From positions 1 to 64,000 of the forward strand of contig CACORF010000004.1 of NCBI GenBank assembly GCA_902629505.1: a stretch of 64,000 nt of DNA, read 5' to 3'. Origin of the DNA: an uncultured Bacteroidota bacterium (GTDB lineage Bacteria > Bacteroidota > Bacteroidia > Flavobacteriales > Flavobacteriaceae). Below are positions 9,108 through 18,121 of the stretch, one piece after another. Made by a program: the position numbers and the translations under genes. Position 1 is the stretch's first letter; each line of letters begins with the position of its first letter. Under the pieces are notes generated by a model that had not been told where the DNA came from, searched no databases, and worked only from the letters and a program-made list of their open reading frames with translations.

Positions 9108-9740
9108 ATGTATTTTTTTAACAAAATCGTATCACGGTTCTCTTCAAAGTCTGATATGAATAAATATCTCATCTTAGGTATTGGAAACATTGGTTCTGAA
9201 TATGAAAACACAAGACATAATATTGGATTTGATGTCCTAGATAAACTTGCATTAGAATTAAAAGTGAATTTTGATTCTGTAAAATTAGCATTTCGAGCTG
9301 AGGGAAAATATAAAGGGAAAAAATTAATTTTAATTAAACCCAATAATTATGTTAATAATTCGGGAAAGTCACTTTCATATTGGATGAAAAAAGAAAAAGT
9401 TGACACAAATAATATACTAGTAGTTTGTGATGATCTAAATCTCTACTTTGGGAATATAAAAATTAAATCAAAAGGAAATTCAGGAGGACATAATGGATTG
9501 AAGGACATTGAGAAATTTCTTGGAAATTCTAATTATTCTAGGATTAGAATCGGTATTTCAAATAACAAGAATGTTTCTATGACAGATTATGTGCTTGGTA
9601 AATGGACAGCTGAAGAACAGTTAAAAATACCATTATTAACAATTAAATCTATTGAGGTAATTTTTTCATTTCTACAAACTGGATTAGAGAGGACTATGAA
9701 TTTTTATAATAAGAAGAACTTTATAGATGAAAATTTATAA
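9108..9740 (+). CDS. pth: Peptidyl-tRNA hydrolase
   Basis: 210 residues. It cleaves peptidyl-tRNA released by stalled ribosomes. The core starts YLILGIGNIGSEYENTRHNIGFDVLD, with the catalytic histidine in NTRHN, then IKPNNYVNNSGKS, VVCDDLNLYFGNIKIK, GNSGGHNGLKDIEKFLG and YSRIRIGI. About 16 residues (MYFFNKIVSRFSSKSD) precede the usual start; flavobacterial homologues often carry a similar basic extension, so the ATG at 9108 is kept, with the ATG at 9156 as the alternative. The end overlaps ribF by 14 bases. Confidence 0.93.
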   Translation: MYFFNKIVSRFSSKSDMNKYLILGIGNIGSEYENTRHNIGFDVLDKLALELKVNFDSVKLAFRAEGKYKGKKLILIKPNNYVNNSGKSLSYWMKKEKVDTNNILVVCDDLNLYFGNIKIKSKGNSGGHNGLKDIEKFLGNSNYSRIRIGISNNKNVSMTDYVLGKWTAEEQLKIPLLTIKSIEVIFSFLQTGLERTMNFYNKKNFIDENL

Positions 9741-10653
9741 AAGTATTGATCAATATAATGAGTCAAAAAGTTCTGTTGTAACAATTGGGACATTTGATGG
9801 TGTTCATAAAGGTCATCAAAAAGTTTTTGAAAAGGTTATTAATGCATCAAAACTAAGTAATTTATCATCTGTAGTTTTAACTTTTTTCCCTCATCCTAGG
9901 ATTATATTAAATAAGTATAATGATGTAAAAATGATAGATACTTTAGATGAAAAAATAAATCATTTAGAAAAGATTGGAATTGATCATCTCATAATTCATC
10001 CTTTCGATAAAAAGTTTTCATTGTTATCTGCTGATCAATTTATAAAAGAGTATCTAATAGATAAGCTTAAGCTAAAACATATTATTATAGGGTATGATCA
10101 TAGGTTTGGTAAAGGACGAGAAGCCTCAATCACGGATCTTAAAGAATACTCTAGTGAATTCAATTTTGTAGTTGATGAAATTGATGCGCAAGAAATTGAA
10201 AAAATCGCTATAAGTTCAACAAAGATCAGAAAATCAATAAATGAAGGCGACTTGGAAACAACAAGAGTATATTTAGGAAGATTTTTTAGTTTAACTGGTA
10301 AAGTTGTGAATGGTGATGGGCTAGGCAAGCAAATAGATTATCCTACAGCTAATATCAAAATTGAGGAAAATTATAAAATTATTCCAAAAGACGGTGTCTA
10401 CTATATTAAAACTACAATTGATAATAAATTATACAATGGTATGATGAACATTGGTCACCGACCAACTATTGGAAGTAAAGAAAAATCTATTGAAGTAAAC
10501 CTATTTAACTTTAATAGGGACATCTATGATAAAATCATTAGTATAAATGTTATTAAGAAAATAAGAGACGAAAAAAAGTTTTCCTCAATTGAGGCTTTAA
10601 AAGCTCAATTAGCAAAAGATCAAGAACATTGCCTAAAATTAATAAACAAATAA
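9727..10653 (+). CDS. ribF: Bifunctional riboflavin kinase/FAD synthetase
   Basis: 308 residues. The N-terminal FMN adenylyltransferase module has TIGTFDGVHKGHQKV (HxGH-type nucleotide site), FFPHPRIIL, IIGYDHRFGKGREAS and ISSTKIRKSINEGD. The C-terminal riboflavin kinase module (about 185-308) has GKVVNGDGLGKQIDYPTANI, KDGVYYI and GMMNIGHRPTIG. It converts riboflavin to FMN and FAD in the cytoplasm, which the dehydrogenase and photolyase here need. It overlaps pth by 14 bases, indicating translational coupling. Confidence 0.95.
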   Translation: MKIYKSIDQYNESKSSVVTIGTFDGVHKGHQKVFEKVINASKLSNLSSVVLTFFPHPRIILNKYNDVKMIDTLDEKINHLEKIGIDHLIIHPFDKKFSLLSADQFIKEYLIDKLKLKHIIIGYDHRFGKGREASITDLKEYSSEFNFVVDEIDAQEIEKIAISSTKIRKSINEGDLETTRVYLGRFFSLTGKVVNGDGLGKQIDYPTANIKIEENYKIIPKDGVYYIKTTIDNKLYNGMMNIGHRPTIGSKEKSIEVNLFNFNRDIYDKIISINVIKKIRDEKKFSSIEALKAQLAKDQEHCLKLINK

Positions 10654-10657
10654 GTTT

Positions 10658-10665
10658 TATCTTTG
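10658..10665 (+). promoter_or_regulatory. Candidate -7 promoter box of serS
   Basis: TATCTTTG matches TAnnTTTG and lies 15 bases upstream of the serS ATG, just after the ribF stop. It suggests serS can start its own transcript in addition to readthrough from ribF. Confidence 0.45.
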
Positions 10666-10680
10666 ATTTCAAAATAACCT

Positions 10681-11955
10681 ATGCTTTCAGTTGATCAAAT
10701 TTCTAATAATAAAGAGGAAACACTCATAGGTTTAAAAAAAAGAGGCTTTAAAGATTTGGCTGTTATTGATAAAATAATAGATCTTAATGTCTCTCGTAAA
10801 AAAATCCAACAGGAGTTAGATCAAATTCTATTCGAATCAAATAATATATCTAAAGAAATAGCCGAAACGTTTAAATCTGGAAGTGATAACAGTAATGTTT
10901 CTTCTCTAAAATTGAAGTCAGGTGATTTAAAAATAAAATCTAAGTCTTTGTCAGATCAACTTGAAAAAACAAAATCAGATATTTTTGAATTATTAACTTC
11001 TATTCCGAATATTCCAGACAGTGAGGTACCTGAAGGTTTAAGTTTAGATAAAAATATTGAGGTTTACAGGAGTAGTGAAAATCCAGAATCTGAAGAAAAG
11101 TTAAAGAATCATTGGGATTTAGCAAAGGAATATAATATAATTGATTTTGAACTTGGAAGTAAGATTACTGGATCTGGTTTCCCCGTATATATTGGAAAAG
11201 GAGCAAAACTTCAAAGAGCATTAATTAACTTTTTTCTTGATAAAAATACATCAGCTGGATACACTGAATACCAAGTACCAAATATTGTAAATTCTGATTC
11301 AGCCTTTGCAACAGGACAACTGCCAGATAAAGATGGTCAAATGTATTATATAAATGAAGATAATTTTTATTTGATCCCAACCGCTGAGGTGCCTCTTACA
11401 AATATTTACAGGAATAAAATTTTATCGGTAGATGAACTACCAGTTTTGCTAACTGGATATACTCCATGTTTTAGAAGAGAAGCTGGAAGCTATGGTTCAG
11501 AAGTAAGAGGACTTAATAGACTGCATCAATTTGATAAAGTTGAGATCGTCAGGCTTGAACATCCTGATAAATCAAATCAAGCCCTTTCAGAGATGAAGGA
11601 TCACATAAAGAAAATTTTAGCTGAACTTGAGGTTGATTTTAGAATTCTTAACCTATGCGCAGGAGATCTTGGATTTACATCTTCTATAACATATGATTTT
11701 GAAATATTTTCAAAAGGTCAAAAAAAATGGTTGGAAGTTAGCTCTGTATCAAACTTTAAATCTTACCAATCAAACCGTCTAAACCTTAAGTATAAAAATA
11801 AAGATGGTAAAAATGTGCTATTACATACTCTGAATGGAAGTTCTTTAGCACTTCCAAGAGTTATGGCGGGACTAATTGAGAACAATCAAGGTAATAAGGG
11901 AATTCAGATTCCGAAAGCATTAGTTCCATATACTGGATTTGATTTAATCAATTAG
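10681..11955 (+). CDS. serS: Serine--tRNA ligase
   Basis: 424 residues, family length. The N-terminal antiparallel coiled coil (about 25-105) binds the tRNA-Ser long arm. The class II catalytic core includes PTAEVPLTNIYRNKI, motif 2 in PCFRREAGSYGSEVRGLNR with HQFDKVEIV, and motif 3 in LNGSSLALPRVMAGLIENNQ. It charges tRNA-Ser with serine in the cytoplasm. rsmA follows three bases downstream. Confidence 0.97.
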   Translation: MLSVDQISNNKEETLIGLKKRGFKDLAVIDKIIDLNVSRKKIQQELDQILFESNNISKEIAETFKSGSDNSNVSSLKLKSGDLKIKSKSLSDQLEKTKSDIFELLTSIPNIPDSEVPEGLSLDKNIEVYRSSENPESEEKLKNHWDLAKEYNIIDFELGSKITGSGFPVYIGKGAKLQRALINFFLDKNTSAGYTEYQVPNIVNSDSAFATGQLPDKDGQMYYINEDNFYLIPTAEVPLTNIYRNKILSVDELPVLLTGYTPCFRREAGSYGSEVRGLNRLHQFDKVEIVRLEHPDKSNQALSEMKDHIKKILAELEVDFRILNLCAGDLGFTSSITYDFEIFSKGQKKWLEVSSVSNFKSYQSNRLNLKYKNKDGKNVLLHTLNGSSLALPRVMAGLIENNQGNKGIQIPKALVPYTGFDLIN

Positions 11956-11958
11956 ATT

Positions 11959-12744
11959 ATGCAAGGAGATGTTAATCCAAAAAAATTCCTGGGTCAACAC
12001 TTTTTAATTGATGATAATATTTCCAAAAAAATAGTTGACAACATCAATTTCAAAAAATTCAAAAAAGTTATTGAAATAGGACCTGGGAAAGGGGCTCTAA
12101 CAAAGCATCTACTTCATATTAAAGATATACTTACTTTGATTGAGGTTGATAATGAATCCGTTGTTTTTCTCAAAAATGAGTTTATTAATGAGAAACTTGA
12201 TATAATTGAAAATGATTTCTTAAAGTTTGACATTCAGTCAGCATACCCATCAGAAGAAAACATATTAATTATTGGAAACTTTCCATATAATATTTCATCT
12301 CAAATATTATTTAAATCTATAGATAATTATAAGTCTGTAAAGGCAATTATAGGAATGTTTCAAAAGGAAGTTGCAGAAAGAATAATTAGTAAAAATAACT
12401 CTAAGCAGTACGGAATATTATCTGTTAAGACACAACTATTTTATGATACTAAAATTTTATTTGATGTTTCACCTAATGTTTTTTTTCCAAAACCTAAGGT
12501 TAATTCAGCAGTAATTTCATTAACTAGGAAAGAAAATATTAATATTGATTGTGATTTAGAATTATTAGACAGAATAATTAAATTAAGTTTTCAACATAGA
12601 AGAAAAAAAATAAAAAATTCTCTAAAAAAACTTGATATTGAAAAAAATATATTAGAAGATAGTATATTTGAATCAAGGCCCGAGCAACTTACTATTGAAG
12701 AATTTGTCAAATTAACAAAAAAAATAAGTAGTGAGACAATTTAA
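11959..12744 (+). CDS. rsmA: 16S rRNA (adenine1518-N6/adenine1519-N6)-dimethyltransferase
   Basis: 261 residues. The start NPKKFLGQHFLIDDNI is the family signature. The SAM-binding motif I is VIEIGPGKGALTKHLL and the catalytic motif IV is NFPYNISSQILF. The C-terminal helical domain has SFQHRRKKIKNSLKKL and RPEQLTIEEFVKL. The enzyme dimethylates two adjacent adenines in the 3' helix of 16S rRNA during 30S assembly. Its 3' end overlaps mgtE by 14 bases. Confidence 0.96.
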   Translation: MQGDVNPKKFLGQHFLIDDNISKKIVDNINFKKFKKVIEIGPGKGALTKHLLHIKDILTLIEVDNESVVFLKNEFINEKLDIIENDFLKFDIQSAYPSEENILIIGNFPYNISSQILFKSIDNYKSVKAIIGMFQKEVAERIISKNNSKQYGILSVKTQLFYDTKILFDVSPNVFFPKPKVNSAVISLTRKENINIDCDLELLDRIIKLSFQHRRKKIKNSLKKLDIEKNILEDSIFESRPEQLTIEEFVKLTKKISSETI

Positions 12745-14089
12745 AGTCAATGATGAATTAATCAGTAAGATTAAAAAACTTATTAATAATGATGATAAGA
12801 AAAAACTTATTAGTATTCTTGACGAACTCCACTATGCAGATCTTGCCGAGATTTTCGAAGCAATAGAAACTATTGAAGTTATATTTCTTGTTAAAATTTT
12901 TGATAAAGAGAAAATTGCTGATGCATTAGCAGAAATTGATGAGGATTTAAGAGAAATAATTTTAGAAAATCTTTCTGAAAAAGAAATTGCAGAAAAGATA
13001 GAAGAATTAGATACTGATGATGCAACGGATGTAATTTCTGAGTTACCAGAAGAGAGGCAAGAAAGAGTATTCTCACAGATTAAAGATTCAGAATTAACAG
13101 ATGATATTAAGGAGTTATTAAAATATGAAGAAGATACTGCAGGTGGTTTAATGGCTAAAGAGCTTGTTAAAGTCAATGAGAATTTGAATATTTCTAAATG
13201 TCTAGATGAGATAAGAAAACAAGCAAAAAATGTGACAAGAGTTCATTCCATTTATGTTGTTGACTCAAAAAATAAATTAAAAGGAAGGCTTTCCTTAAAA
13301 GATGTTGTTACTGCTAAATCAAGATCTAAAGTTAAAGACATTTTTATTCCAAAAGTGGATTATGTTACAGCTGACCAAGATGGTGAGGAGGTTGCTAAAA
13401 TTATGTCAAAGTATGACCTTGAAGCAATCCCTGTAACCAATAAAAGTAAAACTTTACTTGGAAGAATAACAATTGACGATATCGTTGATTTAATTAGAGA
13501 TGAAGCAGATAAAGATTACCAGTTAGCTGCTGGTATATCATCTGAAGTAGAAGTAAACGATTCTATTTTTCAACTAACTAAGGCAAGATTACCATGGTTA
13601 TTCTTAGGGCTTTTAGGTGGTCTTGGGAGTGTATTTATATTAAAAGATTTTGAACAAATTATGAACCAGCCTGAACTAAGAAATCTATTCTTTTACACGC
13701 CTCTAATAGCTGCAATGGCTGGTAATGTTGGAGTTCAATCGTCAGCAATAATTGTTCAAGGTTTGGCTAATGATCTAGTAAAAGGCTCACTTTTTTCGAG
13801 ACTTTTGAAAGAAGTTGGATTAAGTTTAATTAATGGATTAGCATTAGCAATTATACTAGTAATATTTGGTCAAATTGTAAATCAGGATTTATTTATGAGT
13901 CTGACTATTGCTGGTTCTATGATGGGAGTAATTATTATTGCCGCTTTGGTTGGAACTTTTGTTCCAATTATTTTAGATAGGCAAGGAATTGATCCTGCAA
14001 TTGCAACTGGTCCATTTATCACAACTGCAAATGATATATTTGGAATCTTCTTATTTTTCTACATCGCTAAACTTTCATTAGGTTTTTGA
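12731..14089 (+). CDS. mgtE: Magnesium transporter MgtE
   Basis: 452 residues. The cytoplasmic MgtE N domain (about 15-125, with TDDATDVISELPEERQERV and YEEDTAGGLMAKE) is followed by two CBS domains (about 135-255) that sense intracellular Mg2+. A five-helix membrane domain (about 285-450) carries MAGNVGVQSSAIIVQGLA, the conserved pore segment, and TTANDIFGIFLFF. The likely start is GTG at 12731, which overlaps rsmA and gives the normal N-terminus; no ATG is near. No M-box leader is possible because the start lies inside rsmA. Confidence 0.94.
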   Translation: MRQFKVNDELISKIKKLINNDDKKKLISILDELHYADLAEIFEAIETIEVIFLVKIFDKEKIADALAEIDEDLREIILENLSEKEIAEKIEELDTDDATDVISELPEERQERVFSQIKDSELTDDIKELLKYEEDTAGGLMAKELVKVNENLNISKCLDEIRKQAKNVTRVHSIYVVDSKNKLKGRLSLKDVVTAKSRSKVKDIFIPKVDYVTADQDGEEVAKIMSKYDLEAIPVTNKSKTLLGRITIDDIVDLIRDEADKDYQLAAGISSEVEVNDSIFQLTKARLPWLFLGLLGGLGSVFILKDFEQIMNQPELRNLFFYTPLIAAMAGNVGVQSSAIIVQGLANDLVKGSLFSRLLKEVGLSLINGLALAIILVIFGQIVNQDLFMSLTIAGSMMGVIIIAALVGTFVPIILDRQGIDPAIATGPFITTANDIFGIFLFFYIAKLSLGF

Positions 14090-14496
14090 TGAATATCCTT
14101 ATAATGTGTACGGGTAACTCATGCAGAAGTCAGATTGCACATGGGTTTTTAAACCAATTAACTGATAATTCAATATCTGTTTTTAGTGCAGGAATTGAAA
14201 AACATGGACTCAATAAAAACGCTGTCAGATGCATGTCTGAAATTGGAGTTGATATATCACATCATGAATCTAATCATGTTGACGAATATTCTGATAAAAA
14301 ATTTGATTTTATTATTACAGTCTGCGATCACGCAATGGAATACTGTCCTATAATTATTAATAATGCTAAAAAGATTCACAGAAATTTTAAAGATCCTTCT
14401 AAATTAAATAATGGTCTTTATGGTATTGAATATTCAGAAGTTAGGGACCAAATAAAAAAATTTATCATTGATTTTATCAAAATTGAGTTAAGATGA
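14089..14496 (+). CDS. Low-molecular-weight phosphatase/thioredoxin-coupled arsenate reductase-like protein
   Basis: 135 residues from the ATG at 14089, which shares one base with the mgtE stop (TGATG). The P-loop CTGNSCRSQIAHGF carries Cys and Arg near the N-terminus. ITVCDHAMEYCPI places two cysteines seven residues apart, the arrangement of the redox relay in thioredoxin-coupled ArsC. That triad favours arsenate reductase over a plain tyrosine phosphatase. No arsenite efflux gene or ArsR regulator is adjacent, so the in vivo role is uncertain. It overlaps the convergent GNAT gene by nine bases. Confidence 0.82.
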   Translation: MNILIMCTGNSCRSQIAHGFLNQLTDNSISVFSAGIEKHGLNKNAVRCMSEIGVDISHHESNHVDEYSDKKFDFIITVCDHAMEYCPIIINNAKKIHRNFKDPSKLNNGLYGIEYSEVRDQIKKFIIDFIKIELR

Positions 14497-14973
14497 AAGA
14501 TATTTTTCAATTATTTTTTTATCCATTCTTACAATTTTCCACTGTTCTAAACCATCAATTATTGCTCCAGTTTTCTTATAAAAATCTATAGCTGTTTTAT
14601 TCCAATCTAAAACTGACCATTCGACTCTATTTACTCCTCTATGCTTAGCTTCTAGTAAAAACTCTCTATAAAGTAGGGTCCCAACTCCCCTACCTCTCAT
14701 ATTTTCTGTCACAATTAAATCTTCTAAGTGAAGAGTATCTCCAACCCATGTTGAGTATCTAGGGGTATAAAACGCTAAGCCAACAATTTCAGAATGTAAT
14801 TCTGCCAAAAGACATTCAAACCTTGGATTAGGGCCAAAACCATCTCTGATTAATTCTTCTTCCGTAATTTTAACAGCATCAGGCTCTTTTTCATAAACAG
14901 CTAGTTCAACTAGTAACCTAATTATATCTTTTGAATCTGACGATTTTGCTTTTCTAATCTTAGGAATTTCCAT
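14488..14973 (-). CDS. GNAT family N-acetyltransferase, SAT-like
   Basis: 161 residues. The GNAT acetyl-CoA-binding motif is HLEDLIVTENMRGRGVGTLLYREF, and the C-terminal motif is VEWSVLDWNKTAIDFYKKTGA. The N-terminal IRKAKSSDSKDIIRLLVELAVYEKEP and the DWN..A.DFY motif resemble diamine/spermidine N-acetyltransferases and thialysine acetyltransferases; the true acceptor is unknown. It lies three bases downstream of the alpha/beta hydrolase gene, at the end of a pdxJ-led minus-strand operon. Confidence 0.88.
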   Translation of the reverse strand: MEIPKIRKAKSSDSKDIIRLLVELAVYEKEPDAVKITEEELIRDGFGPNPRFECLLAELHSEIVGLAFYTPRYSTWVGDTLHLEDLIVTENMRGRGVGTLLYREFLLEAKHRGVNRVEWSVLDWNKTAIDFYKKTGAIIDGLEQWKIVRMDKKIIEKYLSS

Positions 14974-14976
14974 ATT

Positions 14977-15747
14977 TCAATTTAAGAAATTAATTACTTT
15001 ACCCAGAAAAAAGGAAGGGTTATCTGCGTGAACCCAATGGCCTGAATTTGGAACTTTTATAATCTCACTATTTGTAAAATATGATTTAATAATAGGTAGA
15101 TCTGAATCCTTTACATAAGTTGATAAATCACCATACATAAACATTGTAGGTTTTTGAAAATTAAAATTATCTTGAAGCTCAAGTGATAACTTATCCTTGA
15201 ACTCATACAAAACATCTATATTGATTTTCAATCCTAAATTATATTGATCTACCCAATATAAATTCTTTAAAAGAAATTGTCTGATTCTCTCATCTTCAAT
15301 ATAATTAGACATATGATTATCTACTTCTTTTCTAGATTTCTTACTATTAAAGTCTATTGATTTTAAACTATCCATTATATTATTATGATGTGGTTTGTAT
15401 TTTTTTGGAATGATATCTACTATTATTATTTTTTCTAATAGATCTGAATATTTTTGAGCAAAAAGCATACTAACATTTCCTCCCATTGAGTGACCAAGTA
15501 AACTGAATTTTTCAATTTTATGAAAATTAGCATAATTTAAAATATCCTCAACCATAATATCAAATGTGAATTCATCATTCCAAAAGCTTTTACCGTGATT
15601 TCTTAAATCAATTAAATGAGTAGTATAATTATTATCTGAAATTTTTTTTGCATGAGATTTCCAATTATCTCCCATGCCTAAAAATCCATGAATTATAAAT
15701 AGATGTCTATCCGAATTTCCAATTAAGTTTGAATGAAGGATTTTCAT
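14977..15747 (-). CDS. Alpha/beta hydrolase, YbfF-like esterase
   Basis: 256 residues. The oxyanion region is FIIHGFLGMGDNWKSHAKKI, the nucleophile elbow LLGHSMGGNVSMLFA, and the C-terminal histidine lies in VPNSGHWVHADNP; MFMYGDLSTYV precedes it. LIDLRNHGKSFW is typical of YbfF-type acyl-CoA/short-chain esterases. No signal peptide is visible, so it is probably cytoplasmic. The start overlaps the pdxJ stop by four bases, so translation is probably coupled. The substrate is unknown. Confidence 0.88.
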   Translation of the reverse strand: MKILHSNLIGNSDRHLFIIHGFLGMGDNWKSHAKKISDNNYTTHLIDLRNHGKSFWNDEFTFDIMVEDILNYANFHKIEKFSLLGHSMGGNVSMLFAQKYSDLLEKIIIVDIIPKKYKPHHNNIMDSLKSIDFNSKKSRKEVDNHMSNYIEDERIRQFLLKNLYWVDQYNLGLKINIDVLYEFKDKLSLELQDNFNFQKPTMFMYGDLSTYVKDSDLPIIKSYFTNSEIIKVPNSGHWVHADNPSFFLGKVINFLN

Positions 15748-16457
15748 TTAAGTATTTCCAAATAGGATTTAATTGTTGGTTCTAAACCATTGTAAAGAGA
15801 CTCTGTTATAAGGGCATGACCAATAGAAACTTCTTTTAAATTGTTTATTGAATCTGAAAAAAATTTCAAATTATTTTGATTTAGATCATGTCCAGCATTT
15901 ATTTCTATACCTATTTCATTTGCTACTTCAGAGCATTTAATATATTGCTCTATCGCTTTATGCTTATCCTTTATAAATTCTTTTGCATAAGGACCTGTAA
16001 ATAATTCAATTCTATCTGCATTTATTTTTTTTGCCCCCTCTAACATTTTTATATCAGGATTAATAAAAATTGAAACTCTAATAGAATTAGACCGAAAATT
16101 ATCAACTATATCCTTTAAAAATGAATAATTAGCTACAGTATCCCATCCTGAATTTGATGTAATTGCATCCACTGAATCTGGAACTAAAGTTACTTGTGCT
16201 GGCTTAACTTCATTAACTAAATCAATGAACTTTTTAATTGGATTTCCTTCAATATTTAATTCACATGATATATTCCTCTTAAGATCCATTGCATCTTGAT
16301 ATCTAACATGTCTTTCATCTGGTCTTGGATGAATTGTTATACCTTGAGCACCAAATTTTATAATATCAATTGCAGTATTCAATAAATTTGGGTAGTCCTC
16401 ACCTCTTGCATTTCTCAAGGTGGCAATTTTATTAATATTTACACTTAAAATTGTCAT
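15744..16457 (-). CDS. pdxJ: Pyridoxine 5'-phosphate synthase
   Basis: 237 residues, usual length. It condenses 1-deoxyxylulose 5-phosphate with 3-amino-2-oxopropyl phosphate to give pyridoxine 5'-phosphate in the DXP-dependent vitamin B6 route. Signatures include VNINKIATLRNARGEDYPN, GITIHPRPDERHVRYQD, ELNIEGNP, VTLVPDSVDAITSN, RIELFTGPYA and INAGHDLNQNNLKF. It leads a three-gene minus-strand operon and is divergent from nadK across a 67-base gap. Confidence 0.96.
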   Translation of the reverse strand: MTILSVNINKIATLRNARGEDYPNLLNTAIDIIKFGAQGITIHPRPDERHVRYQDAMDLKRNISCELNIEGNPIKKFIDLVNEVKPAQVTLVPDSVDAITSNSGWDTVANYSFLKDIVDNFRSNSIRVSIFINPDIKMLEGAKKINADRIELFTGPYAKEFIKDKHKAIEQYIKCSEVANEIGIEINAGHDLNQNNLKFFSDSINNLKEVSIGHALITESLYNGLEPTIKSYLEILK

Positions 16458-16479
16458 ATTTTAAATAAAAACTTAATTG

Positions 16480-16487
16480 CAAATATA
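16480..16487 (-). promoter_or_regulatory. Candidate -7 promoter box of pdxJ
   Basis: CAAATATA on the plus strand is TATATTTG on the minus strand, an exact TAnnTTTG match 22 bases upstream of the pdxJ ATG. It shares the short gap with the opposing nadK box, so the two promoters are nearly back to back. Confidence 0.45.
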
Positions 16488-16512
16488 GTACTTAATAAAG
16501 TTTTAAAAATTG

Positions 16513-16520
16513 TATTTTTG
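16513..16520 (+). promoter_or_regulatory. Candidate -7 promoter box of nadK
   Basis: TATTTTTG matches TAnnTTTG and ends four bases before the nadK ATG at 16525. If used, the transcript would be nearly leaderless. The ORF track's TTG start at 16510 lies just upstream of this box, which argues against it. Confidence 0.45.
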
Positions 16521-16524
16521 CGAT

Positions 16525-17412
16525 ATGAAAATTGCATTATATATTGCTTTTCAGAACAAATCTTCGATTGATTGTTGTATTGAAATAATTAATCTTATTT
16601 CAGATAATAATCAACTTGTTGTCGATTCAAAAATTAAAAATGAAATTGATGAGAAAACATGTGAGAAGCTTGTTTTTTTTGATTCAAATGAAAGAATAGA
16701 TAGTGATATTGACTTCGTTTTTGCTGTAGGTGGTGATGGAACAATTTTAAGATCTATAACATATGTAAAAGATTCAAATGTTCCAATTTTAGGAGTAAAT
16801 ACTGGTAGGCTAGGTTTCTTAACTAGTGTTCAAAAAGAAAGTATAAATGATGCTATTTCACATATTAAAAACAATAAGTTCTCAATTATTAACAGAACTA
16901 TTTTAAAAGTTAATTCAGGCTCTTCTAATAATTCCTTTGCTGATTATCCGTATGCTCTAAATGAAGTTACTATTCAGAGGAAGGACACTACCTCACTTTT
17001 AAATATTTCATGTCAAATCAATGACAAATATTTAACAAATTATTGGTCTGATGGATTGATAGTGTCTACTCCAACTGGGTCTACTGGATATTCACTTAGT
17101 AATGGAGGTTCAATTGTTTCCCCTGAGTCAAATGTAATATTATTAAATCCTATTGCACCTCATAATATTAACATGAGATCATTAGTAATTCCTGATAATT
17201 CAAACATAAAAATAGACATTGAAGGGGATAATGAAATAAACCTTTCTGTTGATTCAAGAATGTATTCTATAAGCTCTTCAAATCAAATTGAAATTTCAAA
17301 AGCTGATTTTACTATTAAAACAATTAAATTTGATGATGACAATTTCTATAAAAGGTTAAGAGAAAAACTTTTCTGGGGGCAAGATATGAGAAATAAAAAC
17401 ATTAATAATTAA
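16525..17412 (+). CDS. nadK: NAD kinase
   Basis: 295 residues from the ATG at 16525, giving the usual MKIALYIAFQNK start; the ORF track's TTG five codons earlier is rejected. The GGDGT motif is in FAVGGDGTILRSI, followed by GVNTGRLGFLTSV, an NEVTIQR strand and WSDGLIVSTPTGSTGYSLSNGG. The enzyme phosphorylates NAD to NADP in the cytoplasm. uppS begins one base after its stop, so nadK, uppS and bamA form one operon. Confidence 0.95.
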   Translation: MKIALYIAFQNKSSIDCCIEIINLISDNNQLVVDSKIKNEIDEKTCEKLVFFDSNERIDSDIDFVFAVGGDGTILRSITYVKDSNVPILGVNTGRLGFLTSVQKESINDAISHIKNNKFSIINRTILKVNSGSSNNSFADYPYALNEVTIQRKDTTSLLNISCQINDKYLTNYWSDGLIVSTPTGSTGYSLSNGGSIVSPESNVILLNPIAPHNINMRSLVIPDNSNIKIDIEGDNEINLSVDSRMYSISSSNQIEISKADFTIKTIKFDDDNFYKRLREKLFWGQDMRNKNINN

Positions 17413-17413
17413 A

Positions 17414-18121
17414 ATGATTCCAGAGCATACAGCTATAATAATGGATGGAAATGGAAGGTGGGCAGAACAAAAAGGTATGCCAAGAATATTTGGACATCAA
17501 AATGGAGTTTCAGCAGTTAGAAAAATTGTTGAAGCTGCTAATAAGTTTAAAATCAAATATTTAACTCTATTTACTTTTTCGTTGGAAAATTGGGATAGAC
17601 CACAAAGTGAAGTCGATACATTAATGGGTCTTTTAGTTCAAACTCTTGAAGATGAATTTGAAGAAATGCAAAAAAACAACATAAAGCTTAATGCTATTGG
17701 TCAGTTAGATACACTTCCAGATGTTGTAAGAGATAAATTATATTCCATAATAGAAAGTACAAAGCATAACTCAGGTATGATATTAACTCTTGCATTAAGT
17801 TATGGTGGAAAACAAGAAATATTTAAGGCGGTCAGAGAGATTTCAGATAAAGTTAAAAATGATATAATATGTCTTGATAATTTTGATGATTCATTAATTA
17901 ATGACCATCTTTATACAAGGAATTTACCTGATGTTGATCTTCTAATCAGAACAAGTGGAGAGCAAAGAATTAGTAATTTTTTACTTTGGCAAATTGCATA
18001 TGCTGAATTATATTTTACAGATGTTTATTGGCCTGACTTTACTGAAGAAGATTTGGAAAAAGCTATTGTTGAATATCAAAATAGAGAGAGAAGATTTGGA
18101 AAAACGAGTAAACAACTATAA
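17414..18121 (+). CDS. uppS: Isoprenyl transferase (undecaprenyl diphosphate synthase)
   Basis: 235 residues. The catalytic loop is AIIMDGNGRWAEQKGMPRIFGH with the essential Asp and Trp. Further signatures are LTLFTFSLENWDRP, LALSYGGKQEI and LLIRTSGEQRISNFLLWQIAYAELYF near the C-terminus. It adds isopentenyl units in cis to build the C55 carrier for peptidoglycan and surface glycans. The 3' end overlaps the likely bamA start by 26 bases, coupling lipid carrier and outer-membrane biogenesis genes as in other flavobacteria. Confidence 0.96.
   Translation: MIPEHTAIIMDGNGRWAEQKGMPRIFGHQNGVSAVRKIVEAANKFKIKYLTLFTFSLENWDRPQSEVDTLMGLLVQTLEDEFEEMQKNNIKLNAIGQLDTLPDVVRDKLYSIIESTKHNSGMILTLALSYGGKQEIFKAVREISDKVKNDIICLDNFDDSLINDHLYTRNLPDVDLLIRTSGEQRISNFLLWQIAYAELYFTDVYWPDFTEEDLEKAIVEYQNRERRFGKTSKQL

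Noticed and set aside
12832-13176. Minus-strand Ser-rich ORFs opposite mgtE
   Set aside because: Shadow of the acidic, Glu/Asp-rich MgtE N domain; composition is typical of reverse-strand artefacts.
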